A stretch of DNA of 64,000 bases from Chitinophaga sancti (GTDB taxonomy: Bacteria; Bacteroidota; Bacteroidia; Chitinophagales; Chitinophagaceae): assembly GCF_034424315.1 (NCBI RefSeq), contig NZ_CP139972.1:558001-622000 (forward strand). The letters run 5' to 3'. A program made the position numbers and the translations under genes. Under the pieces are notes generated by a model. It saw nothing but the letters and a program-made list of their open reading frames with translations. It was not told the DNA's origin and did no database searches. Below are positions 27,701 to 38,042 of this stretch, one piece after another (within the stretch, counting starts at the first letter, position 1; each line of letters starts with the position of its first letter).

Positions 27701-27733
27701 AAAGGGAAAGACGCAAGGCCTTTCCTTTTTTTG
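27701..27733 (+). terminator. Terminator
   Basis: AAAGGGAAAG (27701-27710) pairs with CTTTCCTTTT (27720-27729, one G-U), continuing into more Ts. Confidence 0.7.
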
Positions 27734-27873
27734 TTTAAATTAGTAAATTTCATTGCATTCCAATAACAATAAATGAAACCAAGTGCAACTTCAATTGAAA
27801 CAAAACGCAATTCCTGCAACTATAATCACCATTCAAACTGACGACGAACACTGTTTCCGCAGGCTCCACGGGT

Positions 27874-27881
27874 TAACTTTG
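27874..27881 (+). promoter_or_regulatory. Candidate -7 box of pflB
   Basis: TAACTTTG fits TAnnTTTG and leaves a leader of about 30 bp. No TTG lies at the -33 distance and no FNR-type TTGAT-N4-ATCAA site was seen in the 183 bp before pflB. Confidence 0.35.
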
Positions 27882-27916
27882 TATCATTATCTAGAGAATA
27901 AATAAAATTCAAGGAT

Positions 27917-30151
27917 ATGATAAAAGATGTGACCGCTGTTCCTTTCAAATCAGGTGATTGGAATACTGCAATGAACGTATATGATTTCGTTGTAAAAAAC
28001 ATCAGACCTTACCAGGGTGATGCTTCATTCCTGTCCGGCATTTCTGCAAAAACTAACCGCCTGTGGGATGTCGTTAAAAAAGAGTTGCTCAAAGAAAGAG
28101 CAAACAATGGCGTTCTGGCCATTGACACAGAAACCATCTCCAATATGACCGCCTTTGCGCCGGGCTATATTAAGAAGGATGATGAAGTGATTGTTGGCCT
28201 GCAAACAGACCAGTTGCTGAAACGTGCTATGAAACCATTTGGTGGTATCAAGCTCGTTGAATCTGCTGTTAAGGAAAAAGGTCTGACCGTTTCTGACAGA
28301 GTTATTGACATTTTCAATTATGCTAAAAACCATAATGAGGGTGTATTCAATGCCTATGACAGTGAAATCAGAGCTTTCCGTTCTAAGCACGTGCTGACAG
28401 GTTTACCAGACAACTATGCCCGTGGCCGTATCATCGGTGACTTCCGTCGCCTGGCCCTGTATGGTGCTGACCAGCTGATCAAGTTCAAAAAGAACGATCT
28501 GAACAAAATTGGTGGCGAAATGACTGAACACAAAGTTCGTCTTCGTGAAGAGATCAATGCTCAGATCAGTGCACTGAAAGACATGATCACCATGGCCGCA
28601 GCGTATGGCTGTGATGTAGCCCGCCCTGCTGAAAATGCACGTGAGGCTGTTCAATGGGTGTATTTTGCTTACCTGGCAGCTGTTAAAGAACAGGATGGTG
28701 CTGCAATGTCTTTGGGTAATGTGTCCTCCTTCCTCGACATATTCATCGAAAGAGATCTGAAAGCTGGTTTGATCACTGAAGAAGAAGCTCAGGAAGTCAT
28801 TGACCAGTTTGTAATGAAACTGAGATTAGTACGTCACCTGCGTCCAGGTAGCTACGACGAGATCTTTGGTGGTGACCCTACCTGGGTAACTGAAGCGCTT
28901 GGTGGTACCCTGCATGATGGCCGTACCAAAGTAACCAAAACTTCTTTCCGTTTCCTGCAAACCCTGTACAACCTGGGTTCTTCACCAGAACCAAACCTGA
29001 CTGTACTGTGGGCTGATGGTTTGCCAGAAGGTTTCAAACGTTTCTGTGCACAGGTATCTATCGATACTTCTTCCATCCAGTACGAAAACGATGACCTGAT
29101 GAGAGGTACCCGTGGTTCTGATGACTATGGTATCGCTTGTTGCGTATCCTACCAGGAAATTGGTAAATCTATCCAGCACTTTGGTGCAAGAGCAAACCTG
29201 CCTAAGGCATTGCTGATTGCCCTGAACGCCGGTAAAGAAGAAATCGACGGTCTGGAAGTGATCAAAAACATTCCTGTACTGCCTGAAGGTGCGCTGGAAT
29301 ACAACCAGGTAATGAGTGTGTTTAAACAAACACTGACTGAACTGGCGAGAGTGTATGCAAAAGCAATGTTTATCATTCACTACATGCATGATAAATACTA
29401 TTATGAAAGAGCCCAGATGTCACTGGTAGATACCGATCCACGTATCGATATCGCTTACGGTGCTGCTGGTATCTCTATCATTGCTGACTCTCTCTCCGCT
29501 ATCAAATATGCAAAGGTTACACCTATCAGAGATGATCGTGGCCTGACCGTAGATTACAAGATCGAAGGAGAATATCCTAAATACGGTAACGATGATGACA
29601 GAGTAGATAATATTGCAAAAGAAATCACTCACTTCTTCATCACAGAGCTGCGTAAACATAACACCTACAAGGGTTCTAAACCAACCCTGTCATTGCTGAC
29701 CATTACTTCCAACGTAATGTACGGTAGTAACACAGGTGCTACTCCTGATGGACGTAAGAAAGGCGAAGCCTTTGCACCAGGCGCTAATCCAATGCACGGC
29801 AGAGACTGTAGCGGAGCTATTGCTTCCCTGAACTCTGTTTGTAAACTGGACTATAGAGATGCACAGGATGGTATTTCAAACACCTTCTCTATGATCCCTA
29901 AATCACTGGGTGATACAAGAGATGAACAGATTAACAATCTGGTGACTACCATGAATGGCTACTTTAACAAAATGGCGCATCACCTGAACGTAAATGTGCT
30001 GAACCGCGAAACACTGATGGACGCTTACGAGCACCCTGAGAATTATCCTCAGTTGACCATCCGCGTATCCGGCTATGCTGTAAACTTCGTGCGCTTATCC
30101 AGGGCGCATCAGCTTGAAGTGATAACACGTACTTTCCACGAGAGTATGTGA
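27917..30151 (+). CDS. pflB: Pyruvate formate-lyase (formate C-acetyltransferase)
   Basis: 744 residues, the usual PflB length. The adjacent catalytic cysteines are Cys408-Cys409 ([12 protein letters not shown]). The glycyl-radical site is RVSGYAV with Gly719. It converts pyruvate and CoA to acetyl-CoA and formate without oxygen, using a radical that oxygen destroys. The activase gene follows 90 bp downstream. The presence of both genes shows a capacity for anaerobic or micro-oxic pyruvate use. Start region ENRICHED in AT and preceded by a -7-like box. Confidence 0.95.
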   Translation: MIKDVTAVPFKSGDWNTAMNVYDFVVKNIRPYQGDASFLSGISAKTNRLWDVVKKELLKERANNGVLAIDTETISNMTAFAPGYIKKDDEVIVGLQTDQLLKRAMKPFGGIKLVESAVKEKGLTVSDRVIDIFNYAKNHNEGVFNAYDSEIRAFRSKHVLTGLPDNYARGRIIGDFRRLALYGADQLIKFKKNDLNKIGGEMTEHKVRLREEINAQISALKDMITMAAAYGCDVARPAENAREAVQWVYFAYLAAVKEQDGAAMSLGNVSSFLDIFIERDLKAGLITEEEAQEVIDQFVMKLRLVRHLRPGSYDEIFGGDPTWVTEALGGTLHDGRTKVTKTSFRFLQTLYNLGSSPEPNLTVLWADGLPEGFKRFCAQVSIDTSSIQYENDDLMRGTRGSDDYGIACCVSYQEIGKSIQHFGARANLPKALLIALNAGKEEIDGLEVIKNIPVLPEGALEYNQVMSVFKQTLTELARVYAKAMFIIHYMHDKYYYERAQMSLVDTDPRIDIAYGAAGISIIADSLSAIKYAKVTPIRDDRGLTVDYKIEGEYPKYGNDDDRVDNIAKEITHFFITELRKHNTYKGSKPTLSLLTITSNVMYGSNTGATPDGRKKGEAFAPGANPMHGRDCSGAIASLNSVCKLDYRDAQDGISNTFSMIPKSLGDTRDEQINNLVTTMNGYFNKMAHHLNVNVLNRETLMDAYEHPENYPQLTIRVSGYAVNFVRLSRAHQLEVITRTFHESM

Positions 30152-30172
30152 TCAATTGGGACTAAGTAAGAC

Positions 30173-30202
30173 AACAGCGGATCGTTTGTGCGGTCCGCTG
30201 TT
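30173..30202 (+). promoter_or_regulatory. Hairpin between pflB and pflA
   Basis: AACAGCGGA (30173-30181) pairs with TCCGCTGTT (30194-30202). It covers two possible upstream starts of pflA (GTG 30188, and the ATG at 30203 lies right behind it), which favours the ATG at 30242. No T-run follows, so partial attenuation or differential mRNA stability is more likely than full termination. Confidence 0.45.
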
Positions 30203-30241
30203 ATGTCTTTCGTCATCTATCGCACCTTCCTTTTTAAGAAT

Positions 30242-31027
30242 ATGTTGTACTTTCCACTGCAGGACATTGAGGCCGCCGCGCTAAACCTCGATGATCCGGA
30301 GCACCTTCGCATTCATTCCCTGGAAACATTTGGAACACATGACGGACCAGGCGTCAGAATGGTTGTTTTCGTTCAGGGATGCCAGTTTCGCTGTGTTTAT
30401 TGCCAGAATCCTGATACGCTTGATGTAAAAGGCGGTATACTGATCGGCATTGATGAATTAGTAAAAAGAGCTGACAGACAGCGCAGTTATTTTGGAAAAG
30501 ACGGTGGTGTCACCGTTTCCGGAGGCGAGCCACTGCTGCAACGCACTAAGATCACTACCTTTTTTAAAACATTACACACGATCGGTATCAATACCTGCCT
30601 GGATTCCAATGGACGATTGAACGATCCTGCCACACACGAATTACTCGAACATACCGACCTCTTATTATTAGATGTAAAACACATCAATGATGAATGGCAC
30701 CATAAACTCACTGGTCTGACCAATAAGAATACCCTGGACCTTGCAGCTCACCGTGAATCTACCGGTAAACGCATGTGGTTAAGGTATGTACTGGTGCCCG
30801 GCTGGACTGACCAGGTGGAATTCCTGGAAGAATGGGCCAAGCATTTTACACGATATAAAACAGTGGACAGGGTAGAAATCATTCCTTTCCATCAGTTAGG
30901 CAGCCACAAATGGGATCTGCTGAAAATGGATTATCCATTAAAAGGTTTGGAAGCACCGACCCTCGAAGGTAAAAAGACTGCCTTACATATATTTAATAAG
31001 TACTTTAACAATGTAGTGCTGAAATAA
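30242..31027 (+). CDS. pflA: Pyruvate formate-lyase-activating enzyme (radical SAM)
   Basis: 261 residues from the ATG at 30242; conservation begins at RIHSLETFGTHDGPG. The radical SAM cluster motif CxxxCxxC is Cys47, Cys51, Cys54 (GCQFRCVYCQNP). GGVTVSGGEPLLQ follows at about 83-95. It abstracts a hydrogen from the Gly719 site of PflB using SAM and a [4Fe-4S] cluster. Extra in-frame start codons upstream are inside a hairpin. A terminator follows at 31051. Confidence 0.93.
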   Translation: MLYFPLQDIEAAALNLDDPEHLRIHSLETFGTHDGPGVRMVVFVQGCQFRCVYCQNPDTLDVKGGILIGIDELVKRADRQRSYFGKDGGVTVSGGEPLLQRTKITTFFKTLHTIGINTCLDSNGRLNDPATHELLEHTDLLLLDVKHINDEWHHKLTGLTNKNTLDLAAHRESTGKRMWLRYVLVPGWTDQVEFLEEWAKHFTRYKTVDRVEIIPFHQLGSHKWDLLKMDYPLKGLEAPTLEGKKTALHIFNKYFNNVVLK

Positions 31028-31050
31028 GCAGCAATATTTTTTACTTATGG

Positions 31051-31088
31051 TACATCTTCCTGCCTGCAGGAGGATGTTTTGTTGTACC
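31051..31088 (+). terminator. Terminator of the pfl genes
   Basis: ACATCTTCCTGC pairs with GCAGGAGGATGT (about 31052-31077, one G-U) and is followed by TTTGTTGT. Confidence 0.65.
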
Positions 31089-31253
31089 CAAAACTTTCCG
31101 TCGTCATATAAAAGCCTGTCTTCATCAAAGGGGCGTCATCATCTGTAATTTTAAAAATTAAATCCGTCCTCAGCAAACCATTTTCCGTCCATTTTATTCC
31201 ACGGCAACCAAATTTATTCTCACTTTTACAGGGCTTAATTATTATATCTGTAT

Positions 31254-32210
31254 ATGCGAACATTCCTGTATCTGGCCGGGCTACTCCTATTGGCAGCCGG
31301 CCTTAAGGCTGCAGACCCCGTGGATGATTCAACTGTCATGCATGCAAAACAATACCTTAAATATGTAGACTCTGTCAGGCTGGCGACAAAGTACCAAACA
31401 GGCATTATACACCTGGCTGATGGAAAGATAGAGATGAATGTACCGGCAGGATTCAGGTTCCTGGATGCAGCGCAGAGTAAATTTATGCTCACTGATATAT
31501 GGGGTAATCCGCCCTCTGTAGCGGAAGATATCCTGGGAATGATTTTCCCGGCGAACAGTGATGCTTTTGATTCATCAGGTTATGCTTTCATTGTACGCTT
31601 TGATTCTATCGGTTTTGTAAAAGACCATGATGCAGCAAAGATCAATTACGATGATCTGCTGAAATCAATTCAGAAAGATGAGGACGAAACAAATCCTGAA
31701 AGGATAAAGAATGGTTACGAACCTATTCATATGGTGGGTTGGGCTGCTACACCATTCTATGATAAGGAGCATAAAGTATTGCACTGGGCCAAAGAACTGA
31801 AATTTGGTGAATCAACGCCTCATACCCTGAACTACGAAGTGCGGGTGCTGGGAAGACAGGGTGTACTGAACATGAATGCAGTATGTACCATGAATGAATT
31901 GCCCATGGTGAAAGCTGATATTGATAAAATATTACAGATTGGAAAATTCACCAAAGGAAATACCTACGCTGATTTCGATCCAAAGATCGATAAGATCGCT
32001 GCCTGGACAATTGGTGGTTTGGTAGCTGGAAAGGTGCTGGCAAAAGTGGGCTTCTTTGCAATCATTGCTAAATATGCAGCGGTGTTCTGGAAGTTTATCC
32101 TTTTAGGTCTGGCCGCTGTGGGTGGGTTTTTCAGGAATATGTTTAAAAGGAAGAAAGCGCCTGTATATACACCTGTAGAACCTGTCGAAGAAACGAAAGA
32201 AGAAGAATAA
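31254..32210 (+). CDS. DUF2167 family membrane protein
   Basis: 318 residues with a signal peptide (FLYLAGLLLLAAGLKA). The DUF2167 core covers about 40-235 (FRFLDAAQSKFMLTDIWGNP, GYAFIVRFDSIGFVKDHDA, HMVGWAATPFYDKEHKVLHWA, LGRQGVLNMNAV). Then come two membrane segments (about 245-290) and a basic-to-acidic tail ending VEETKEEE. The core is probably periplasmic; the function of the family is unknown. Single gene with a terminator. Confidence 0.85.
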   Translation: MRTFLYLAGLLLLAAGLKAADPVDDSTVMHAKQYLKYVDSVRLATKYQTGIIHLADGKIEMNVPAGFRFLDAAQSKFMLTDIWGNPPSVAEDILGMIFPANSDAFDSSGYAFIVRFDSIGFVKDHDAAKINYDDLLKSIQKDEDETNPERIKNGYEPIHMVGWAATPFYDKEHKVLHWAKELKFGESTPHTLNYEVRVLGRQGVLNMNAVCTMNELPMVKADIDKILQIGKFTKGNTYADFDPKIDKIAAWTIGGLVAGKVLAKVGFFAIIAKYAAVFWKFILLGLAAVGGFFRNMFKRKKAPVYTPVEPVEETKEEE

Positions 32211-32243
32211 ATTAAGGTCCCAATCACAACACAAATACCCAAA

Positions 32244-32276
32244 AGGGCCTGGCCAACTGGTCAGGTCTTTTTATTT
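32244..32276 (+). terminator. Terminator of the DUF2167 gene
   Basis: GCCTGGCC with GG(T)TCAGGT around a short loop (about 32246-32267, with G-U pairs), followed by TTTTTATTT. The remaining 248 bp before the SusC gene show only a 7-bp inverted repeat (CCTGCAA/TTGCAGG). Confidence 0.65.
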
Positions 32277-32524
32277 AACTTAGAGTATTAGTACACATCC
32301 TATAAAAAATAAGGCAATCCCCCCAAATAAAAAAAACGAAAACCCTAAAAATTTACGTAATCTGCTGCATTGATTCGATGTATGAGTAATAATCCCCTGC
32401 AACCCCGATCCAGTGTTGAACCTATTTTGCAGGAAGCACCACTTTATTTAACGACCAAAATTATCAAGAACAATTTGTAGTCTGTAACCAGTCAATTTCA
32501 ACTCACATCTAAATCCTTCAAGCT

Positions 32525-35521
32525 ATGGTTTTGCAAAAAATTAGCTTGCTGCTACTGTTTTGCCTATTCAGTACTTACGCATTATTCGCGCAGCAAAATG
32601 TGACCGGACAAATCCGAGATGCCAGAAACGGTCAGCCCATACCAGGTGTCACCATCCGGGTGCCCAATACCAGCAGGGGTACCTTGTCCGAAGCAAGCGG
32701 TAAATATTCCATCGCCGTTCCCGCCGGCGCCACCACGTTAGTGATCAGCTATACAGGGTACAGAACCCAGACTATCCGCTTAACTGCTAACCAGGCTGTT
32801 TACAATCTTACGCTGGAAGAAGATCTTGCACACCTCGATGAAGTCGTAGTAACCGGTGCCGCTACCAGCATCAAAAGGAGTAACCTGGCCAACGCCGTTG
32901 CCACTATCTCCGCTAATCAACTCAGTGGTGTAGCCCCGGCCCAGACCTTCGATGCTGCCCTCAGCGGTAAGGTACCAGGGGCCCTGGTCTCTGCCAATTC
33001 CGGTGCACCCGGAGGAGGCTTTACTGTCAAACTCAGGGGTATCACTTCTGTATTTGGCAACTCACAGCCCTTGTATGTAGTAGACGGGATCTTCTTTAAT
33101 AACAGCAGTATTCCCGCCGGACTCAATGATGTAACCGGTGCTGCTACTGCCGGTAACCCCAATAATCAGGACAACCCCTCCAGCCGTATCGCAGACCTCA
33201 ATCCCACGGATATTGAAAATATTGAAATCCTGAAAGGGGCTTCGGCTGCCGCTATGTATGGCGCCAAAGCTGCCGCCGGTGTGGTGATCATTACCACGAA
33301 AAAAGGGAGGACCGGTAAAACAAAAGTGAGCCTGAACCAGGAACTGGGTTTTGTGAAGGTTCGGCACCTGATGGGTGTAAGGCCATTTACAGCCGAAACG
33401 GCGGCCGATCTTGCCGGAAGCGCAGACAATACCGATCCGGCTGTAATCGCCAAAAGAGAGGCTTATAAAACCCAATTCAACACTGCTCAGAATGCAGGAA
33501 AGATCTTCGACTACGAAAAGGAGATGTTTGGTCAGACAGGGCAGGTACTCAATACTAACCTGGCTGTGAGTGGAGGTGGAGACAAGACAACTTTCTACCT
33601 CTCAGGCAACCGCCGCCAGGAAGAAGGGATCGTTAAAGGCACCGGTTATTTCAACAATTCCGTTCGCTTTAATATTGACCATAAACTCAGTGACCGGGTT
33701 TCATTTGGTGTCACTACAAACTATATTTATTCTTCTGCCGACAGGGGCTTAACCAACAATGATAACAATGGCGTGAGCTATGGTGTGGCACTTTCTTCCA
33801 CACCCAATTTCGTAGACCTGCATCCAAATGCACTCGGCGAATATCCCCGCAATCCTTTTGCAGCGTCTAATCCTCTGGAGACCCGCGACAAGATGACGAA
33901 CAATGAAACGACAAACCGTTTTGTAGGCGGTGGTAACCTGGAAGTACACCTGCAACAAAACGAGCGTTCACATACCCGCTTTATCGGTCGTGGTGGGGTA
34001 GATTTCTTTAACTATAAAACCATGGCCCTGTTCCCACGTGACCTGCAGTTTGAAGAAGGGAGCAACAAGGGGCATTCCATCCAGGGGAATACCAATAACA
34101 TGAATACGAACCTGGGAGGTTTCCTTGCCAATACCTTTACGCCTTCGCCAGCGGTGAGCCTGACGAGTACTGTGGGTGCTACCCTGGAAACCGGTTACTT
34201 TGATAATATCGTTACCGTGGCGACTAACATCGTAGCGGGACAGAGTAACGTGGATGCCAGTGCGAATACCACTACCCGCCAGTTCCGTTCCAAATTCAGG
34301 GATAATGGTATTTTCATCCAGGAAGATCTTTCCCTTATTGATGCGCTGACACTGAGTGGTGGTGTACGTTTTGACCGATCTACAAACAATGGTGATTATA
34401 AGAAATACTATGTATATCCCAAGGGCGCTTTCTCCTTCAATTTCACTAAACTGAAAGGCTGGTCGATGGAGAATGTAGACAACCTCAAGATCAGGGCGGC
34501 CTATGGCCAGTCAGGCAACGTACCACCTTACAGCAGTAAATTCACCGGCATGCTGGGTAGCAATATCGGTGGCCTGCCAGGTATCCTGGTCGATAACCTG
34601 CAGGGCAACCCGGATATCAAACCTGAAACGCAGGAAGAATTCGAAACAGGTCTGGACATCAGTGTGCTGAATGGACGTATTAGTCTCGAAGTCACCTATT
34701 ATAATAAAAGGATCCAGGATGTGCTGCTACGCCACTCTCTGCCGGCATCGTCCGGTTATAGCGCAGAATGGAAGAACAGTGGTGACCTGAAAAACCAGGG
34801 CGTGGAAATAGGGCTGAACCTGGTGCCGGTAAATAAAACCAATATCAAATGGACTTCTTCTATCAACTGGTGGTTCAACCGCAGCAAGGTAACCAGGCTG
34901 GTGATTCCTCCTTATGCTATCGGTGCTTTTGGTAACTCACTCGGTACTTTCTATCTCGAAGAAGGGCAGCCTGCTACCCAGATCAAGGGTACCGTGGGCA
35001 GTGATCTGCGGCTGATCGGTAATTCGGAGCCTAAGTTCCAGATGAGCTTCTTCAACGAAGTGACTTTGTATAAGAACTGGTCACTGCGTTTCCTTGTGCA
35101 TTGGAAGAAAGGCGGTGATAATATTAACCTCACGCAATTGTTGACAGATGCGGGGGCTACCTCTTTTGATTATGATGATCTCATTAACGGACAGAAAGCA
35201 GGTGTATACCGCTTAGGTGCCGGCGATGCCAGCATTTATGTGCAGGATGCCAGTTATGTGCGTGTCAGGGAAATCGGTTTGTACTACAATATTCCTTTGA
35301 GAAATACCAAAACTGTTTCCGGTATACGCCTGGGTGTATCAGCGAATAACTTCTTTACATGGACGAATTATGTAGGCTATGATCCGGAAGTCTCCAATTT
35401 TGGCAGCAATACGATCAGCACTTCTTCTAGTCGCGGTAGCAATGGTTTATCTACCGGCGTGGATGTAATGCCTTTCCCTGCATCGAAGAGAGCCAGCTTC
35501 CATGTTGGTGTAGATTTCTGA
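32525..35521 (+). CDS. SusC/RagA TonB-linked outer-membrane transporter
   Basis: 998 residues. A signal peptide is followed by a carboxypeptidase-regulatory-like domain (about 24-108, NVTGQIRDARNGQPIPGVTI), the plug (LDEVVVTGAA at about 110, then GAPGGGFTVKLRGI, PLYVVDG, and IEILKGASAAAMYGAKAAAGVVIITTKKG) and a 22-strand barrel. There is no STN domain, and no sigma/anti-sigma pair stands nearby, so regulation differs from the second SusC in this window. It pairs with the SusD gene 20 bp downstream to import an oligomer across the outer membrane. No glycoside hydrolase or sulfatase is beside it, so the substrate is unknown. Confidence 0.93.
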   Translation: MVLQKISLLLLFCLFSTYALFAQQNVTGQIRDARNGQPIPGVTIRVPNTSRGTLSEASGKYSIAVPAGATTLVISYTGYRTQTIRLTANQAVYNLTLEEDLAHLDEVVVTGAATSIKRSNLANAVATISANQLSGVAPAQTFDAALSGKVPGALVSANSGAPGGGFTVKLRGITSVFGNSQPLYVVDGIFFNNSSIPAGLNDVTGAATAGNPNNQDNPSSRIADLNPTDIENIEILKGASAAAMYGAKAAAGVVIITTKKGRTGKTKVSLNQELGFVKVRHLMGVRPFTAETAADLAGSADNTDPAVIAKREAYKTQFNTAQNAGKIFDYEKEMFGQTGQVLNTNLAVSGGGDKTTFYLSGNRRQEEGIVKGTGYFNNSVRFNIDHKLSDRVSFGVTTNYIYSSADRGLTNNDNNGVSYGVALSSTPNFVDLHPNALGEYPRNPFAASNPLETRDKMTNNETTNRFVGGGNLEVHLQQNERSHTRFIGRGGVDFFNYKTMALFPRDLQFEEGSNKGHSIQGNTNNMNTNLGGFLANTFTPSPAVSLTSTVGATLETGYFDNIVTVATNIVAGQSNVDASANTTTRQFRSKFRDNGIFIQEDLSLIDALTLSGGVRFDRSTNNGDYKKYYVYPKGAFSFNFTKLKGWSMENVDNLKIRAAYGQSGNVPPYSSKFTGMLGSNIGGLPGILVDNLQGNPDIKPETQEEFETGLDISVLNGRISLEVTYYNKRIQDVLLRHSLPASSGYSAEWKNSGDLKNQGVEIGLNLVPVNKTNIKWTSSINWWFNRSKVTRLVIPPYAIGAFGNSLGTFYLEEGQPATQIKGTVGSDLRLIGNSEPKFQMSFFNEVTLYKNWSLRFLVHWKKGGDNINLTQLLTDAGATSFDYDDLINGQKAGVYRLGAGDASIYVQDASYVRVREIGLYYNIPLRNTKTVSGIRLGVSANNFFTWTNYVGYDPEVSNFGSNTISTSSSRGSNGLSTGVDVMPFPASKRASFHVGVDF

Positions 35522-35541
35522 CCCTTAAAAAACATTGACAC

Positions 35542-36849
35542 ATGAAACACATTATAATAGCCCTTTGTGCGCTGGTATTGCTAAATGCTTGTCAGAAGGG
35601 AGAAATCAACAGTCTGAATACACCGGTTGTAGGTGGTGTAACGGGTAACCCAACACGTAGTGATCTGTTCAACCTGGTTACAGGTGCGGAATCGGGTATG
35701 CGGATCAGTCTTAGCACTTACCTGGATGCAGAAGGTATAATAGGCCGTGAAATTTATCGTTTTTCAAGTTCGGAACCCCGCTTTACAACAGATCTCTTAG
35801 GTGGTGGTACCAAGGTACTGGACAATAATACTTTTTACCTCACCAATCCCTGGGCATCCCGTTACCAGGTAGTACGGCAATGTTTTATCCTGCTGGAAGC
35901 GCTGAGCCATACCAGCAATACCGTGGCCAGCGACGCGCAGAAGAAGGGATTCTCGGGCTATGCGAAGACCCTGATCGGTTACCAGTTATTGCTGAATATT
36001 AACCTGACGGATTCCAGTGGTGCCCGCATTCCGGTAGCAAATGGTGTGGCACAGGGGCCGGTGATCACCGATCCGGGTATTGTATTGGATTCTGTACTTA
36101 AATTCCTGGATGAAGGTAAGGCGGACCTTACCGGTGCAGATGTTATCTTCTCTTTGTCAGATGGGTTTGCAGGATTTAAAGATGCCGCGGGATTGCTGAA
36201 ATTCAACAGGGCACTGGCTGCAAGGGTACATCTATATAGAAAGCAATGGGCGGACGCGCTGACTGCACTGAATGAATCCTTCTTTGACCTGAATGGTGAT
36301 CTGAACACGGGAGTATGGCATTATTTCTCTACCAGCGGGGGAGACATGGTGAACCTCTCTTATATCGCGCCAAACAATAACGGGGAGGTGAGGATTGCGC
36401 ATCCTACTTTTGCCACTGATATTCTTCCGGGTGATGATCGTATCAACAAAACGCAGGTACGTAATTCATCTGCCAGTCAGGGTGGCCTTACGGGCAACAG
36501 GGATGTGATTATCTGGACATCGCTGAATGCACCGGTGAGCATTATCCGCAATGAAGAACTGGTATTGATCTATGCAGAAGCGAATATCCAAAACGGCAAT
36601 TTCCCCAATGCATTGACCGCATTGAACCGTATTCGTACCGCGCATAACCTGCCTGCCTATGCAGGGGCAGTTACCACTGCCGCATTGACCAGTGAATTAA
36701 TATACAACAGGCGTTATTCGCTCTTTATGGAAGGACATCGCTGGATAGATATGCGTCGTTTTGGATTATTAAAAACACTGCCGGTTGACAGGCCGGATGA
36801 TGATGTGTGGAGTCATTTCCCATTACCACAAAGCGAAAGCAACCAGTAA
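35542..36849 (+). CDS. SusD/RagB surface lipoprotein
   Basis: 435 residues with a lipoprotein signal (LVLLNAC at about 11-17, Cys17 the lipidation site). The SusD fold is helical and TPR-like: RSDLFNLVTGAESGMRISL, then RYQVVRQCFILLEAL and the C-terminal EELVLIYAEANIQNGNF.NALTALNRIRTAH plus YNRRYSLFMEGHRWIDMRRFG, which is the family's signature end. It caps the SusC barrel and captures the nutrient. The last gene before the inverted-repeat element. Confidence 0.92.
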   Translation: MKHIIIALCALVLLNACQKGEINSLNTPVVGGVTGNPTRSDLFNLVTGAESGMRISLSTYLDAEGIIGREIYRFSSSEPRFTTDLLGGGTKVLDNNTFYLTNPWASRYQVVRQCFILLEALSHTSNTVASDAQKKGFSGYAKTLIGYQLLLNINLTDSSGARIPVANGVAQGPVITDPGIVLDSVLKFLDEGKADLTGADVIFSLSDGFAGFKDAAGLLKFNRALAARVHLYRKQWADALTALNESFFDLNGDLNTGVWHYFSTSGGDMVNLSYIAPNNNGEVRIAHPTFATDILPGDDRINKTQVRNSSASQGGLTGNRDVIIWTSLNAPVSIIRNEELVLIYAEANIQNGNFPNALTALNRIRTAHNLPAYAGAVTTAALTSELIYNRRYSLFMEGHRWIDMRRFGLLKTLPVDRPDDDVWSHFPLPQSESNQ

Positions 36850-36859
36850 TATTTATTCA

Positions 36860-36962
36860 GGAGGCTGACTAAAAAGGGTACCCCCTTTTGAGGTAAGTGA
36901 TGCAGAAGAAATAGCTTTTACGCAATTTTCAGCATCTTCATTTTACTTTTTAGTCAGCCTCC
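36860..36962. mobile_element. 103-bp element with 17-bp terminal inverted repeats (MITE-like)
   Basis: GGAGGCTGACTAAAAAG (36860-36876) and its exact reverse complement (36946-36962) flank 69 bp without an ORF. The heptamer TATTTAT occurs on both sides (36850-36856 and 36964-36970), close to where target duplications would be. The repeat ends look like those of IS1182-type elements, from memory and unverified. The right repeat supplies the last two codons and the stop of the ABC permease gene. A role as a bidirectional terminator between convergent genes is the main alternative. Confidence 0.55.
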
Positions 36963-38042
36963 GTATTTATAATATCTCCACCGGAATAAAAAGATAGCCG
37001 CTAAGGTTAGTGCAATATATAAAGCCGGTAATCCGATCGTCATTAAGAATAGGTACTGCACACAAAGTACAATGGATAATAACTTATAGAACTGTGACCT
37101 GGTAAAATGCCTGTAGAAGGTAAGACTTGTCATGAGTAACATACTGCTGTATCCACATAAACAAAAAGTAAGTGCATCGTTAAGCGGCATATGCTTCGGC
37201 ACAAACAACAGGAGTATGATTATCTCCGGTATGATCAGTATCAAATCCAGTAAAGCATATTCGAGCAATCGCCTTTTCAGGCTCACCGGTAAGGTCCTGT
37301 AAAAACTCAGGTACAGGTCTTCGAATTCCCTGCAGCGACATACGAGGATACCATTTCCTAAGATGCCCAGACTAACGACCATAAATATGGTCTGCCCATC
37401 ATAATAACGCATGGGATTATTGACGGCAATGAGGAATAATAACCCACAGGTGAAGATCTTTAACCCTGTCCAGGTGACCAGTTGTTTGGTGGCAACATAT
37501 CTTAATAGCGTGCCGGTATAGGAAGTAAACCTGATCGATCTGATCACGGGTGTTTTCCCTTCGGCAAGATATTGTAAGCGATGTTCCAGCCAGGTGGCAG
37601 ACAGTAAGCAGAGTAATAATAAATAACCAATGATCAGGGCAACGCCACCTATATATCCATACTGCAGGCCAGTAATGATCATGAATATCACATAGGCCCA
37701 AACAGGTATCATCAATAAAAACGTAGCGACGAAGAGGAGCATAATTTTCCTTTTCCTGCTGAGATAATTGAAAACATGCAGGAACATATTTTCAGGTTTA
37801 TACATCTCCGTGACCACAAAGGCGGTGAATTTACGGGTATACAGCAGCCAGAGGAAAAACACCGTGGCCATCATACCTGCATGCCTGAATGTACCCAGCA
37901 CGAGAAATAAGTGGTACTCATACACGCCTGCGCCAGACTGGGAATTCACGATAAACACCGTCATGGTGTAAATGAAAATTATCAACCCGCCATTTTCTCT
38001 GAAGAATGGTGAAACAAGGGAACGGAGTAGATATTTTGTCAT
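36954..38042 (-). CDS. ABC transporter permease (ABC-2-like), C-terminus remodelled by the neighbouring element
   Basis: 362 residues, about 9-10 hydrophobic helices (for instance about 18-35, 50-68, 98-118, 122-145). It starts at the base directly after the ATPase stop (TAA-ATG), so the two genes are coupled. No conserved permease motif is strong enough to name a subfamily; the assignment rests on membrane topology and the ATPase partner. The final Gly-Gly and TGA stop are encoded in the inverted repeat of the element at 36860-36962, so the native C-terminus may have been cut. Confidence 0.65.
   Translation of the reverse strand: MTKYLLRSLVSPFFRENGGLIIFIYTMTVFIVNSQSGAGVYEYHLFLVLGTFRHAGMMATVFFLWLLYTRKFTAFVVTEMYKPENMFLHVFNYLSRKRKIMLLFVATFLLMIPVWAYVIFMIITGLQYGYIGGVALIIGYLLLLCLLSATWLEHRLQYLAEGKTPVIRSIRFTSYTGTLLRYVATKQLVTWTGLKIFTCGLLFLIAVNNPMRYYDGQTIFMVVSLGILGNGILVCRCREFEDLYLSFYRTLPVSLKRRLLEYALLDLILIIPEIIILLLFVPKHMPLNDALTFCLCGYSSMLLMTSLTFYRHFTRSQFYKLLSIVLCVQYLFLMTIGLPALYIALTLAAIFLFRWRYYKYGG

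Noticed and set aside
27734..27916. FNR/Crp site upstream of pflB
   Set aside because: No TTGAT-N4-ATCAA or TGTGA-N6-TCACA palindrome is present in the interval.
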